From Planctomycetota bacterium (GTDB lineage: Bacteria > Planctomycetota > Planctomycetia > Pirellulales > Lacipirellulaceae), in NCBI GenBank assembly GCA_013151315.1, contig JAADIN010000021.1:1-7811 (forward strand): 7,811 nucleotides of DNA, written 5' to 3'. The translations under genes were made by a program, and so were the position numbers. The notes beneath the pieces were generated by a model, which was not told the DNA's origin, made no database searches, and worked only from the letters and a program-made list of their open reading frames with translations. This document shows positions 1 through 6,675 of the stretch, piece by piece. The first letter of the stretch is position 1, and the number at the start of each line of letters is the position of its first letter.

Positions 1-2121
1 GGGCCAGCAGACAAACCGCTCGCTGGCAAGGAACACGACTTAAAATACGTCTCTCTCGGTTCGGTGGCCGAAGATTCTCCCTATCGCGTGATGGTGACCT
101 TCACCAGCGAAGGCGCGGGCGTGCGGCGAGTCGAGCTTGCCAGTTCGCGTTACCGCGACCTGCACGACCGGGGCGGCTACCTCGGTCATTTGGAAGTAGC
201 CTCCGATTTGACCGGTGGGGTTTTGGTGCAAGCCATCGGCGCGGGCACACCTGCAGCCGCGGCTGGCCTCAAGATGGGCGACCGAATCCTCTCGGCCGGC
301 AGCAATGGCCAAACGGTGCCGCTTGATACGCCTAAGCAATTTGCGGAACTTCTGCTTCAACACAAACCGGGGCAGCAATTAGAATTCCAAGTTTCGCAAG
401 CCGGCGCTCCGCCAGTGGATTTACTAGTCACGCTTGCGCGTCGGCCTTTGGAAATTATCCGTCCCGAGTCAGAAAACGTACGGATGCGTTCCAGCACGAT
501 CCCCAAGGGACTTGCCTCGCCCCCCTCGTTCCAGTTCACGTTCGAGCAACTGGGCAAGACGCGGATTGGCAGTGAAGCAGCCGAAATCGTCGGCGTCGAA
601 TTGCGCAACGGCCATTGGGAAATTTCAGCGCAGGATGAAACAAGCGTCACGTTTCGCAAACGGCTACCCCAATATTCGCTTGAAGTGTTGAAGCGATATC
701 ATTTAGAGCCGATTCCTGCCGATCAACGGGCCAACCAAGATTACCCTGCCTACGGGCTCAAGCTCGACCTCGAGATACGCAACTTGGGCGAGCAAGAATT
801 TGAAATCGCTTACCAACTCGACGGCCCCAATGGCCTGCCGACCGAGTCTTGGTGGTTTGCAAACAAAATTAGTCGTAAATGGAGTGCCGGCGGCCTTCGC
901 GATGTCGTCGCTCGCCACCAGGGCAACAGCACCGTCCAGTTCGGACCGGCCGAGATCATCAAGGAGTCGCCCGAACCGATGCAGGGGCCGCCGCTCGCCT
1001 ACATTGGCGTCGACGCCCAGTATTTCTCAGCCGTCATGCTGCCAATGAAACCTTCGCTTGACGAAATTTGGATCGACGAGGCGCGGTTGGTCCTACTCAG
1101 CCCCAAGCCCAAGAAGCCGATCGAAGGCCGTTATGCGAACGTCACTTGTCGGTTGGTGAGCCAACCGCAAAGCATCGCCGCTGGCGGCTCGCTGAAGCAT
1201 AGCTACCAAATTTTCACAGGCCCGAAACGGCCCGAGCTGCTCGCCCAATACTTGGCCAGCGAATCTTCGCAATACCCGCTCGGCGATCTGCTTTACTACG
1301 GCTGGTTCGGCGGCGTTGCGAAAGTCATGCTCTCGATTTTGCATTTCTTCTACGGCATCACCGCCAACTACGGCATCGCGATCATCCTGCTTACCGTGCT
1401 CGTGCGAAGCTGCATGTTTCCGATCAGCCGGAAACAAGCCCAAAGCATGGCCAAGATGCAAGAGCTGAAGCCGGAAATGGACAAGCTCAAGGAAAAATAC
1501 AAAAACGATATGCCGAAGCAGTCGGCGGCCATGCAGGAGCTCTATCGCAAGCACAACATCAATCCGCTGGCCGGCTGCCTGCCAATGTTCCTTCAGTTGC
1601 CGATCTTCCTAGGCCTCTATCGGGCGCTGATGGTCGATGTCGAGCTTCGCCAGGCACCGCTCCTTAGCGAATCGATCCGTTGGTGCTCCAATCTGGCCGC
1701 TCCCGACATGCTCTTCGACTGGTCGGCGATGATGCCGAACTTCGTCAATAGTGGCGAAGGAATTTTTAGCCTAGGCCCTTACTTCAATATCTTGCCATTG
1801 ATGACGTGCGGGCTTTTCTTGCTCCAGCAAAAGATGTTTATGCCCGAGCCGGCCAACGAGCAGGCGGCCATGCAGCAGAAACTCATGAAGTTCATGATGC
1901 TCTTCATGGGATTTCTTTTCTTCAAAGTCGCCAGCGGCCTATGTCTCTACTTCATTGCTTCCAGCCTCTGGGGAATTGCCGAGCGGAAGTTACTTCCCAA
2001 GCCAGCGACGCCCGACACGGTCGAAAGCGACTCGAAAAAGAGCCTCCCCGTGCGTGAAAGCAAGAATGGACAATCGAAGAGTTCGCGGCATAAGAAGAAA
2101 AAGCCGAAGAAGAAGCGGTAG
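1..2121 (+). CDS. yidC: Membrane protein insertase YidC/Oxa1 family, 5'-truncated by the window edge
   Basis: YidC inserts and folds inner-membrane proteins, alone or with SecYEG. The frame is open from base 1 and a GTG at 64 is internal to homologous sequence, so the true start and TM1 lie upstream; 706 codons are visible. Residues below count from base 1. Residues 14-55 match the start of the periplasmic beta domain (SLGS, then SPYRVMVTFTSEGAGVRRVEL). Residues about 58-150 look like an inserted PDZ domain (GTPAAAAGLKMGDRIL). The rest of the periplasmic domain runs to about 425. The conserved insertase core follows: TM2 with the hydrophilic-groove Arg469 (LVRSCMFP), a charged cytoplasmic helical hairpin (about 475-520), TM3 (GCLPMFLQLPIFLGLY, 525-540), TM4 (about 594-614) and TM5 (about 628-660). 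The tail ends in a Lys/Arg-rich stretch (KKKKPKKKR); such basic tails are known in planctomycete YidC and bind ribosomes. The 37-nt gap to mnmE suggests one operon. Identification is very secure. Confidence 0.96.
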   Translation, partial: GPADKPLAGKEHDLKYVSLGSVAEDSPYRVMVTFTSEGAGVRRVELASSRYRDLHDRGGYLGHLEVASDLTGGVLVQAIGAGTPAAAAGLKMGDRILSAGSNGQTVPLDTPKQFAELLLQHKPGQQLEFQVSQAGAPPVDLLVTLARRPLEIIRPESENVRMRSSTIPKGLASPPSFQFTFEQLGKTRIGSEAAEIVGVELRNGHWEISAQDETSVTFRKRLPQYSLEVLKRYHLEPIPADQRANQDYPAYGLKLDLEIRNLGEQEFEIAYQLDGPNGLPTESWWFANKISRKWSAGGLRDVVARHQGNSTVQFGPAEIIKESPEPMQGPPLAYIGVDAQYFSAVMLPMKPSLDEIWIDEARLVLLSPKPKKPIEGRYANVTCRLVSQPQSIAAGGSLKHSYQIFTGPKRPELLAQYLASESSQYPLGDLLYYGWFGGVAKVMLSILHFFYGITANYGIAIILLTVLVRSCMFPISRKQAQSMAKMQELKPEMDKLKEKYKNDMPKQSAAMQELYRKHNINPLAGCLPMFLQLPIFLGLYRALMVDVELRQAPLLSESIRWCSNLAAPDMLFDWSAMMPNFVNSGEGIFSLGPYFNILPLMTCGLFLLQQKMFMPEPANEQAAMQQKLMKFMMLFMGFLFFKVASGLCLYFIASSLWGIAERKLLPKPATPDTVESDSKKSLPVRESKNGQSKSSRHKKKKPKKKR
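172..450 (+). other. PDZ-like domain inserted in the YidC periplasmic region
   Basis: Within the yidC frame, residues about 58-150 read as a PDZ fold: a YLGHLEV carboxylate-loop-like strand, then GGVLVQAIGAGTPAAAAGL, KMGDRILSAGSNG and a closing strand pair up to LVTLARRPLEI. The pattern of small residues before AGLK.GD.I is the usual signature of bacterial PDZ domains of the DegP/RseP type. The standard E. coli YidC periplasmic domain is a beta-supersandwich without such a module. I infer peptide or partner binding on the periplasmic side. The domain call is by eye. Confidence 0.7.
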
Positions 2122-2148
2122 GCTGTAGGAAAGAAGAGACTCCAGCCT

Positions 2149-2152
2149 AAGG
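2149..2152 (+). promoter_or_regulatory. Ribosome binding site of mnmE
   Basis: AAGG lies 6 nt upstream of the ATG at 2159, inside the 37-nt yidC-mnmE spacer. A second purine-rich stretch (GGAAAGAAGAG, 2128-2138) sits further up. This supports ATG 2159 as the start. No promoter is evident in the spacer, which fits co-transcription with yidC. Confidence 0.45.
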
Positions 2153-2158
2153 CCTAGC

Positions 2159-3520
2159 ATGGATACCAGCGATACGATTGCCGCGATTGCTACCGCCGCC
2201 TCCGGGGCGGCTCGCGGCATGATTCGCATTAGCGGACCCTCGGTTCTCGATTGCTTGTCGCAATGCTTTGTTGCTAATGAGGGCGAGAAAGACTTGGCCG
2301 CGATCGACGTTCCTTCGGTTGTCGAGGGTTCGATCCATCTCGGCGATCGATCGGAAAAAATCCCTTGCGACCTGTTCCTTTGGCCTAGTGCGAAGAGCTA
2401 CACTCGCCAACCGACCGCCGAGCTTCACACGCTCGGGTCGCCGCCATTGCTCGAAGCGGCCATGCAATCGGTTTGCCAATGCGGAGCTCGCGCCGCGGAA
2501 CCGGGCGAGTTTACCCTCCGCGCCTTTCTCGCCGGGCGGCTCGATCTGACACAAGCCGAGGCGGTACTTGGCGTCATCAACGCCCGTGGCCAGGAGGATC
2601 TCGATACGGCCCTCGCTCAACTGGCCGGCGGCCTCTCGGGGCCGCTACTAAAACTTCGCGAACAATTGCTGCAAATCTTGGCCGAGCTCGAGGCGGGACT
2701 CGACTTTGCTGACGAAGATATCGAGTTCATATCGCAAGAGAACCTTGGCCGTATTCTTGGCGAAGCTCGGCAGACGGTCTTGGCAGCCCTCGAACAAATG
2801 GGCAATCGCACCGAGACGACCGACCTGCCGCGCGTGGTGTTCCTCGGGCCGCCCAATGTGGGCAAGAGCAGCTTGTTCAATGCGCTGGTCGACTCCTGTG
2901 GGTCGACTACCCGATCGATTGTTTCCAGTCGCTCTGGCACGACGCGCGATTACGTGACCGCAGTGGTCGATCTTGACGGAATGGTTTGCGAACTGATCGA
3001 TACGGCAGGCCAAGACGATTCGGTCGCTGCCGAATCGATCGCTCATGCGGCTCAGAGCATGAGCAACGAGCAACGCGATCAAGCAACGCTGCGGGTGCAG
3101 TGTCTCCCCGCCTCGGAAGTCCGTTCGATTGATCGTCTCGAACCGTCGCAGCTCGTCGCCTTCACGAAATCCGATTTGGCAGAAACCGATCTCGTTGCCA
3201 ACGATTCAACGGTCGCTTGCAGTAGTTTGACGGGAGCAGGTATCGATGCCGTGCGAGCACAAATTCGTCAGCGGCTTGAGCAAGTTGCTCAGCGAGAGGG
3301 GAATTCCGTTGCGATCACCGCGGCCCGCTGTGCCGAGAGCCTGCATCATGCCAACGCATCGTTGGAGCGTGCGATCGGGCTTTGCGAACAGTCGGGTGTC
3401 GAAGAGCTCGTCGCCGCCGAGGTCCGTATCGCGTTGCTTGATCTGGGCCGAGTTGTCGGAGCCGTCTACACCGAGGATGTCCTCGACCGCATCTTTAGCC
3501 AATTTTGTATCGGGAAATAG
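2159..3520 (+). CDS. mnmE: tRNA uridine-5-carboxymethylaminomethyl modification GTPase MnmE (TrmE)
   Basis: MnmE works with MnmG to place the (carboxymethyl)aminomethyl group on wobble U34 of certain tRNAs, using a folate one-carbon unit and GTP hydrolysis in the cytosol. The 453 residues match the family length (E. coli 454). The N-terminal folate-binding/dimerisation domain covers about 1-120 (IAAIATA, GMIRISGP, FTLRAFLAGRLDLTQAEAV). The helical domain follows, with the Ras-like G domain inserted at about 225-375. G1 is GPPNVGKSS (230-238), G2 GTTRD (260-264), G3 DTAG (281-284) and G4 TKSD (336-339). Glu292 is the likely counterpart of the catalytic switch-II Glu. The C-terminal FCIGK (449-453) with its essential Cys is intact. 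Odd points: G4 has Thr for the usual Asn, the usual HTHGG reads HTLGS, and the strand after switch II is unusually polar. It follows yidC as in many bacteria. Function is probably kept. Confidence 0.95.
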   Translation: MDTSDTIAAIATAASGAARGMIRISGPSVLDCLSQCFVANEGEKDLAAIDVPSVVEGSIHLGDRSEKIPCDLFLWPSAKSYTRQPTAELHTLGSPPLLEAAMQSVCQCGARAAEPGEFTLRAFLAGRLDLTQAEAVLGVINARGQEDLDTALAQLAGGLSGPLLKLREQLLQILAELEAGLDFADEDIEFISQENLGRILGEARQTVLAALEQMGNRTETTDLPRVVFLGPPNVGKSSLFNALVDSCGSTTRSIVSSRSGTTRDYVTAVVDLDGMVCELIDTAGQDDSVAAESIAHAAQSMSNEQRDQATLRVQCLPASEVRSIDRLEPSQLVAFTKSDLAETDLVANDSTVACSSLTGAGIDAVRAQIRQRLEQVAQREGNSVAITAARCAESLHHANASLERAIGLCEQSGVEELVAAEVRIALLDLGRVVGAVYTEDVLDRIFSQFCIGK

Positions 3521-3528
3521 GGCGGCTG

Positions 3529-3558
3529 AAAGCCGAGGGATTGCAATCCCTCGGCTTT
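3529..3558. repeat. Perfect 30-bp palindrome after mnmE (terminator or dispersed palindromic repeat)
   Basis: The left arm aaagccgagggattg (3529-3543) is exactly complementary in reverse to the right arm caatccctcggcttt (3544-3558). As RNA it would give a hairpin of about 13 bp with a 4-nt TGCA loop, starting 8 nt after the mnmE stop codon. The 3' arm ends in TTT, but no long U tract follows directly (GCTCGC). It could end the yidC-mnmE transcript, or it could be a copy of a dispersed palindrome of the REP type. The sequence alone does not decide between these. Confidence 0.6.
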
Positions 3559-3666
3559 GCTCGCTGTGACCCTCTTCTTCTCAGAGGCCCGCGAGTCTTG
3601 CCTGCAAAGTGCCGAGTATATTTTTGTAGGCTTTTTCTTCCCTCGCACTCCTAGCCCCGGTTGCTC

Positions 3667-5220
3667 ATGCGTCGACTTCTCTGGATGGTTCTCTGGATGT
3701 TGGTACTGAGCGCGACGCGCGTCGAGCGGGCGGGCGCTGCCGAGAATCTCTGGCTCGAGACGGCTCGGTCGTCGATTACGAGCCACGAGCTTCGCAACCA
3801 TGTTGGCGTCCTTGCCGACGACATGCTCGAAGGGCGCGAGGCAGGCTCGCGCGGCGGACACGCAGCGGCTCGGTATATTATCACGCGACTCGAAGCGGCC
3901 GCCCTCAAGCCGGCCGGCGCCCATGGCACTTTCACGCAACGGTTTCAAGGACGTTCGCAAAATCTGCTTGCCGTGATCGAAGGGACCGATCCGGAATTGC
4001 GGAGCGAACATATCGTCGTCGGTGCCCACTACGACCATGTCGGCTACGGCACGCGCCGCAATAGCTACGGCCCCTGGGGTTACATCCATAACGGAGCTGA
4101 CGACAATGCCAGTGGAGTCGCGACGCTGCTCGAAGTGATCGACGCGTTGGTCCACAGCGGGCACCAACCCCGACGAAGCCTCTTGTTTGCCTTTTGGGAC
4201 GGCGAAGAAAAGGGGCTCCTTGGCTCAAAACATTGGATGCGTCAGCCGACCGTGCCAATCGATTCGGTGCGGGTGGCAATCAACATCGACATGGTCGGCC
4301 GACTGACCAAGGGAAGAATCGCCGTGATCGGAACCCGAACCGGCACGGGCTTTCGCCGGCTGATGAGCACCGATCGCCTGACGGGTGAGACTTGGCTTGA
4401 TTACCCCTGGGAAGTCAAAGACAACAGCGACCATTGGACTTTCTACGAGGCCAACATTCCTTCGCTCTGTATTCATACCGGCGTCCATGAGGATTACCAT
4501 CGCCCGAGCGACGATGTCGAGAAAATTAACTTCGAGGGCATGCAAGAGGTCAGCCGTTATTTGCTCGAGCAGCTTTGTGAACTGGCCGACGCCGAGCATC
4601 TTCCAGAGTTTCGCCCTGCGGCACGCCGAGAGACGCCCGAGTCTCGGAAGCAAACCGAAGCTCCTCTGTCGGCGATGCCCTCGCGGCTCGATTTCGCTTG
4701 GCAATATGTTTCTGGCAAGCCAGTCGTCGAGCAGATTTTGCTGGACGGCCATGCTGCCGAGGCGGGCCTTGTCGCGGGCGACCGAATACTGGCAGTCAAC
4801 GGTCGGCCTCTAATGAGCGAGCTGCCTGCCGCCGTGCTTGCGAGCGAATCGGAGATCGCTCTGGAAGTGCGGCGAGAAGGAGTTGCCGAGGCAATCGTGC
4901 TCTCTGTTCCGCTCCGTGGAAAGCAGATCCGGCTGGGTCTCTCGTGGCGTTCTGACGAAGCGGAGCCGGGCGCAGTTTACGTGACCCGAGTGATTCCTTT
5001 TTCGCCTGCCGCGAGAGCCGGTCTCGAAGTTCACGACCGGATCTACGCCGTGAACGGCCAGTCGTCCTTAGGTCAGCAGGAGATGTTTGGCCGCGTGCAA
5101 AAGCTGATGGACGAGGAGGCGACGGAGATTCTGCTTCAAGTCGAATCCCGCGGCGTGCTTCGAGAAGTGGCCGTCTCGCTTCAGTTGCCGGTTGAGCCGA
5201 CGGGCGACTCGACGCTGTAG
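3667..5220 (+). CDS. Exported M28-family zinc aminopeptidase with two C-terminal PDZ domains
   Basis: This is a predicted secreted metallopeptidase that removes N-terminal residues from peptides in the periplasm or outside the cell. ATG 3667 is preferred over the in-frame TTG at 3661, because it opens a clean signal peptide (MRRLLWMVLWMLVLS, likely cleavage near AGA-AEN, about residue 25-27). No good SD is visible. The di-zinc set is complete: His121 (GAHYDH), Asp145/146 (GADDNASG), Glu180 general base and Glu181 ligand (GEEKGLLGS), Asp208 (NIDMVGR) and His278 (YHRPSDD). After the peptidase domain (to about 310) comes a charged linker. PDZ 1 (about 341-415) contains AEAGLVAGDRILAVNGRP and PDZ 2 (about 417-512) contains ARAGLEVHDRIYAVNGQ. 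The protein has 517 aa, longer than plain M28 enzymes because of the PDZ pair. It is not linked in function to mnmE; the substrate is unknown. Confidence 0.92.
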   Translation: MRRLLWMVLWMLVLSATRVERAGAAENLWLETARSSITSHELRNHVGVLADDMLEGREAGSRGGHAAARYIITRLEAAALKPAGAHGTFTQRFQGRSQNLLAVIEGTDPELRSEHIVVGAHYDHVGYGTRRNSYGPWGYIHNGADDNASGVATLLEVIDALVHSGHQPRRSLLFAFWDGEEKGLLGSKHWMRQPTVPIDSVRVAINIDMVGRLTKGRIAVIGTRTGTGFRRLMSTDRLTGETWLDYPWEVKDNSDHWTFYEANIPSLCIHTGVHEDYHRPSDDVEKINFEGMQEVSRYLLEQLCELADAEHLPEFRPAARRETPESRKQTEAPLSAMPSRLDFAWQYVSGKPVVEQILLDGHAAEAGLVAGDRILAVNGRPLMSELPAAVLASESEIALEVRREGVAEAIVLSVPLRGKQIRLGLSWRSDEAEPGAVYVTRVIPFSPAARAGLEVHDRIYAVNGQSSLGQQEMFGRVQKLMDEEATEILLQVESRGVLREVAVSLQLPVEPTGDSTL

Positions 5221-5232
5221 AACATTCTGCCA

Positions 5233-5262
5233 CGGGTTTTTTGGTCAAAAGGACCTAACCCG
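5233..5262 (+). terminator. Candidate hairpin terminator after the M28 peptidase gene
   Basis: It begins 12 nt past the stop codon. cgggtt (5233-5238) pairs with aacccg (5257-5262), and inside it ggtc (5243-5246) pairs with gacc (5252-5255) around an aaaag loop. A tttt/t internal loop separates the two stems. There is no U tract after it, so it would be a weak intrinsic terminator or only an mRNA 3'-end structure. Confidence 0.35.
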
Positions 5263-5703
5263 GGGTTCGCTTTCAACGGCGGTGCTTTGTTTGCCGGGGT
5301 TTGCCGAGTTAACGCGGGGCCGGTTTAGGCACGAAATCAGGAACGCGCGTTGAGGTGACAAAACTATTGGCTTGCATGGGGAGAGTGCGAAACCGCAAGC
5401 GAGGGTTCGGCGTCTTGCACGGGTTGCGACTTCCGTATTTTTCTTTTTGGTTGTCAAAGAGCTTGTGCGAATTTGCACGGAGTGATTCTTGCATATTGGG
5501 GGCGGGATTGCGAGCGTTTTTTTTGGCCGCGCAGTCCTTCTGGGTTCGTGGTTGAAACAGGCGTGTTGACGGCTTGCGGTTCTATTTTTCTTGCTTTATC
5601 AGCATTCACCGCTTATCATCACACTCTTCGGTGAGGCCGGCAATATAAACCCCTATTCGCTAACTGGTCAATCATCAGGGGAAATGCCGTATAGTATCCT
5701 TCA
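5263..5703. other. Long intergenic spacer without a convincing gene
   Basis: I see no gene with recognisable protein character on either strand, and no tRNA or rRNA signature. It contains small imperfect inverted repeats, for example gcaag/cttgc around 5395-5417 with flanking cgcaa/ttgcg. It also has T-rich runs (5435-5450) and a T8 tract near 5518-5525. Base composition drops in G+C from about 5580 rightwards, which marks the approach to the A+T-rich lipoprotein gene. A decayed gene or an uncharacterised RNA is possible but not shown. Confidence 0.5.
5665..5695 (+). promoter_or_regulatory. Weak candidate sigma70-type promoter for the lipoprotein gene
   Basis: TGGTCA (5665-5670) and TATAGT (5690-5695) are separated by 19 nt, about 95 nt before the lipoprotein start. 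Two changes from the -35 consensus and a long spacer make this weak. An A+T-rich region will produce such matches by chance. Confidence 0.2.
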
Positions 5704-5829
5704 ATGGCAGCAATTCCCCAGCCACAAGTTGTGGGTGAATGGTGGCAGGGAGCAAAAAAACATAACCGACAAGGAGCATTTAGCGATCTATGGCATGGAC
5801 AATTTGGACAGCCAACTTCCGTACGTTAA
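5704..5829 (+). CDS. Possible 41-residue small ORF, unrecognised
   Basis: An ATG at 5704 opens 41 codons ending at TAA 5827-5829. The product starts MAAIPQPQVVGEWWQGAKK and continues with aromatic and Gly/Gln-rich sequence (FSDLWHGQFGQPTSVR). Its 3' end overlaps the first 40 nt of the lipoprotein gene in another frame. No SD precedes it. It could be a leader peptide or a chance frame. I do not recognise the sequence, and the case for a real gene is thin. Confidence 0.15.
   Translation: MAAIPQPQVVGEWWQGAKKHNRQGAFSDLWHGQFGQPTSVR
5771..5776 (+). promoter_or_regulatory. Shine-Dalgarno-like AAGGAG before the lipoprotein gene
   Basis: AAGGAG is a strong SD match, but it lies 13 nt before the ATG at 5790, longer than the usual 5-9 nt. 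In the gene's frame a TAG stop at 5781-5783 precedes the ATG, so no earlier start is possible. It supports translation beginning in this area. Confidence 0.45.
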
Positions 5830-6425
5830 GCGAAGGTTGGGTAGCTTTTATTATGTGTGTGCTCTTAGCTCTCGCGAGCAGTTGCTCAAGAGATGGCAAT
5901 GCTGTGCTTAACCAATTTAGAATTACAGATGTCAAAAAAACGGTATCTTCTGCGAAAAAAGTAATTCCAGTTGCACTGCAGATGGAAGAAATGTACGGAG
6001 ATGCCAATCATTTCCTTTCTTCACACGAAAAGTCATTCACGGATGGGACGTGGACTTGGAATACCGAAGTTTACTTCGGTGGACGCTATTGTTTGACCAT
6101 GCAGGTAGATGTGGAAATCGACTATGAAAAAAATCGAGTCGTGAAGATGCTGAGTGAACCAAAGTTTTCATTGGGCGAAATCATAAAAGTCACTGTCCTT
6201 TCGAATGGCTTAGAGCGTGCATCAAGTGGTGAAGGCAAGTTTTTTTCACTTTCTGAATGGGAGCAGTTTTATGAGAGTGGTGGAGACTTTTTGGCTATTG
6301 GCATGCAAAAGAATCCAAACAAAGTTCCAAATTTCGATCGTTTTGCAACCGGCGTCCGGAAAAATCATGTTCACGTGAGCCTACTTCACGACGGAGAAGA
6401 AAAAGGGCCGGAGATCGCCGATTGA
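5790..6425 (+). CDS. Predicted lipoprotein of unknown function, 211 aa
   Basis: I do not recognise a named family. A hydrophobic segment at about residues 17-30 (GWVAFIMCVLLALA) ends in SSC, giving a lipobox-like site with Cys32 as the candidate lipidated residue, so the mature protein is likely membrane-anchored and exported. The n-region is long, and Met22 could be an alternative initiator but would leave a very short signal. The mature part is soluble and mixed, with a Trp/Tyr-rich strand pattern in the middle (WTWNTEVYFGGRYCLTMQVDVEIDYEK) that suggests a beta-rich domain. The gene is clearly richer in A+T than yidC, mnmE or the peptidase gene: sample lines give about 43% G+C here against 65% in mnmE. 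That hints at a different history or weak codon selection. It has its own SD and stands alone, converging with the toxin-antitoxin pair. Confidence 0.75.
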   Translation: MAWTIWTANFRTLSEGWVAFIMCVLLALASSCSRDGNAVLNQFRITDVKKTVSSAKKVIPVALQMEEMYGDANHFLSSHEKSFTDGTWTWNTEVYFGGRYCLTMQVDVEIDYEKNRVVKMLSEPKFSLGEIIKVTVLSNGLERASSGEGKFFSLSEWEQFYESGGDFLAIGMQKNPNKVPNFDRFATGVRKNHVHVSLLHDGEEKGPEIAD

Positions 6426-6563
6426 TTCGGAAAGGCCAAGGTGTCCCTCCCGAAAAGTCGATCCGTGATGAGCGAGCCGCAATAGATGACTCAGCTTCTT
6501 TTGCTCGGATTGCTCGGGGAATGGCGGCCTCGGTTACGTGCCGTCGAGATGGAACCTCTTCTG

Positions 6564-6667
6564 CTCGGCCGCCGAGAGATTCGTGTCGGGTACCCCGGGC
6601 GGCGGCCCAGCTCGCTGGGGCTCGCATGGCCTTGCCCGGGGCTAATATCTGTTGCCCTTCCAGGGCA
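6564..6667. repeat. Cluster of perfect short inverted repeats (REP/BIME-like element)
   Basis: From left to right: ctcggc/gccgag (6564-6569 with 6571-6576); an outer stem ccccgggc/gcccgggg (6593-6600 with 6634-6641) enclosing cccagc/gctggg (6606-6611 with 6614-6619); and tgccct/agggca (6653-6658 with 6662-6667). The density of perfect stems in about 100 nt is well beyond what the flanking DNA shows. Its shadow translation (SPGQGHASPSELGRRPGYP on the - strand) resembles spurious peptides I recall from annotated planctomycete genomes, which suggests a dispersed element. That last point is memory, not a search result. Confidence 0.5.
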
Positions 6668-6675
6668 TTTTGTTG
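6653..6675 (+). terminator. Candidate intrinsic terminator downstream of the lipoprotein gene
   Basis: A 6-bp stem tgccct/agggca with a 3-nt loop (6653-6667) is followed directly by TTTTGTTG. Position and orientation fit the end of the lipoprotein transcript, although it lies about 230 nt past the stop codon. The stem is short, so termination would be modest. Confidence 0.35.

Noticed and set aside
1093..1554. 153-codon minus-strand frame
   Set aside because: It is antisense to the conserved YidC transmembrane core and looks like a shadow.
3596..3630. Possible promoter TTGCCT...TATATT before the M28 gene
   Set aside because: The spacer is only 13 nt, too short. The T-rich stretch gives a -10-like word by chance.
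3661..3666. TTG at 3661 as start of the M28 gene
   Set aside because: The in-frame ATG two codons later gives the same signal peptide with a conventional start codon.
3466..4167. 233-codon open frame on the minus strand
   Set aside because: It lies antisense over the 5' half of the M28 gene and the end of mnmE, and its translation has no recognisable domain. It is a by-product of G+C-rich codon use in the real genes.
4225..5248. Several long minus-strand frames (175 and 150 codons) under the peptidase gene
   Set aside because: They are antisense to clear M28 and PDZ coding sequence with complete catalytic motifs, and show no protein-family character of their own.
5475..5500. Sigma54-like TTGCAC...TTGCAT near 5475
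   Set aside because: The spacing between the GC-containing elements is too long for the -24/-12 pattern, and the -24 GG is missing.
5591..5911. 106-codon plus-strand frame from a TTG
   Set aside because: It has no SD and no domain, and it overlaps the lipoprotein signal sequence by 120 nt in another frame. The lipoprotein frame has the better SD and a lipobox.
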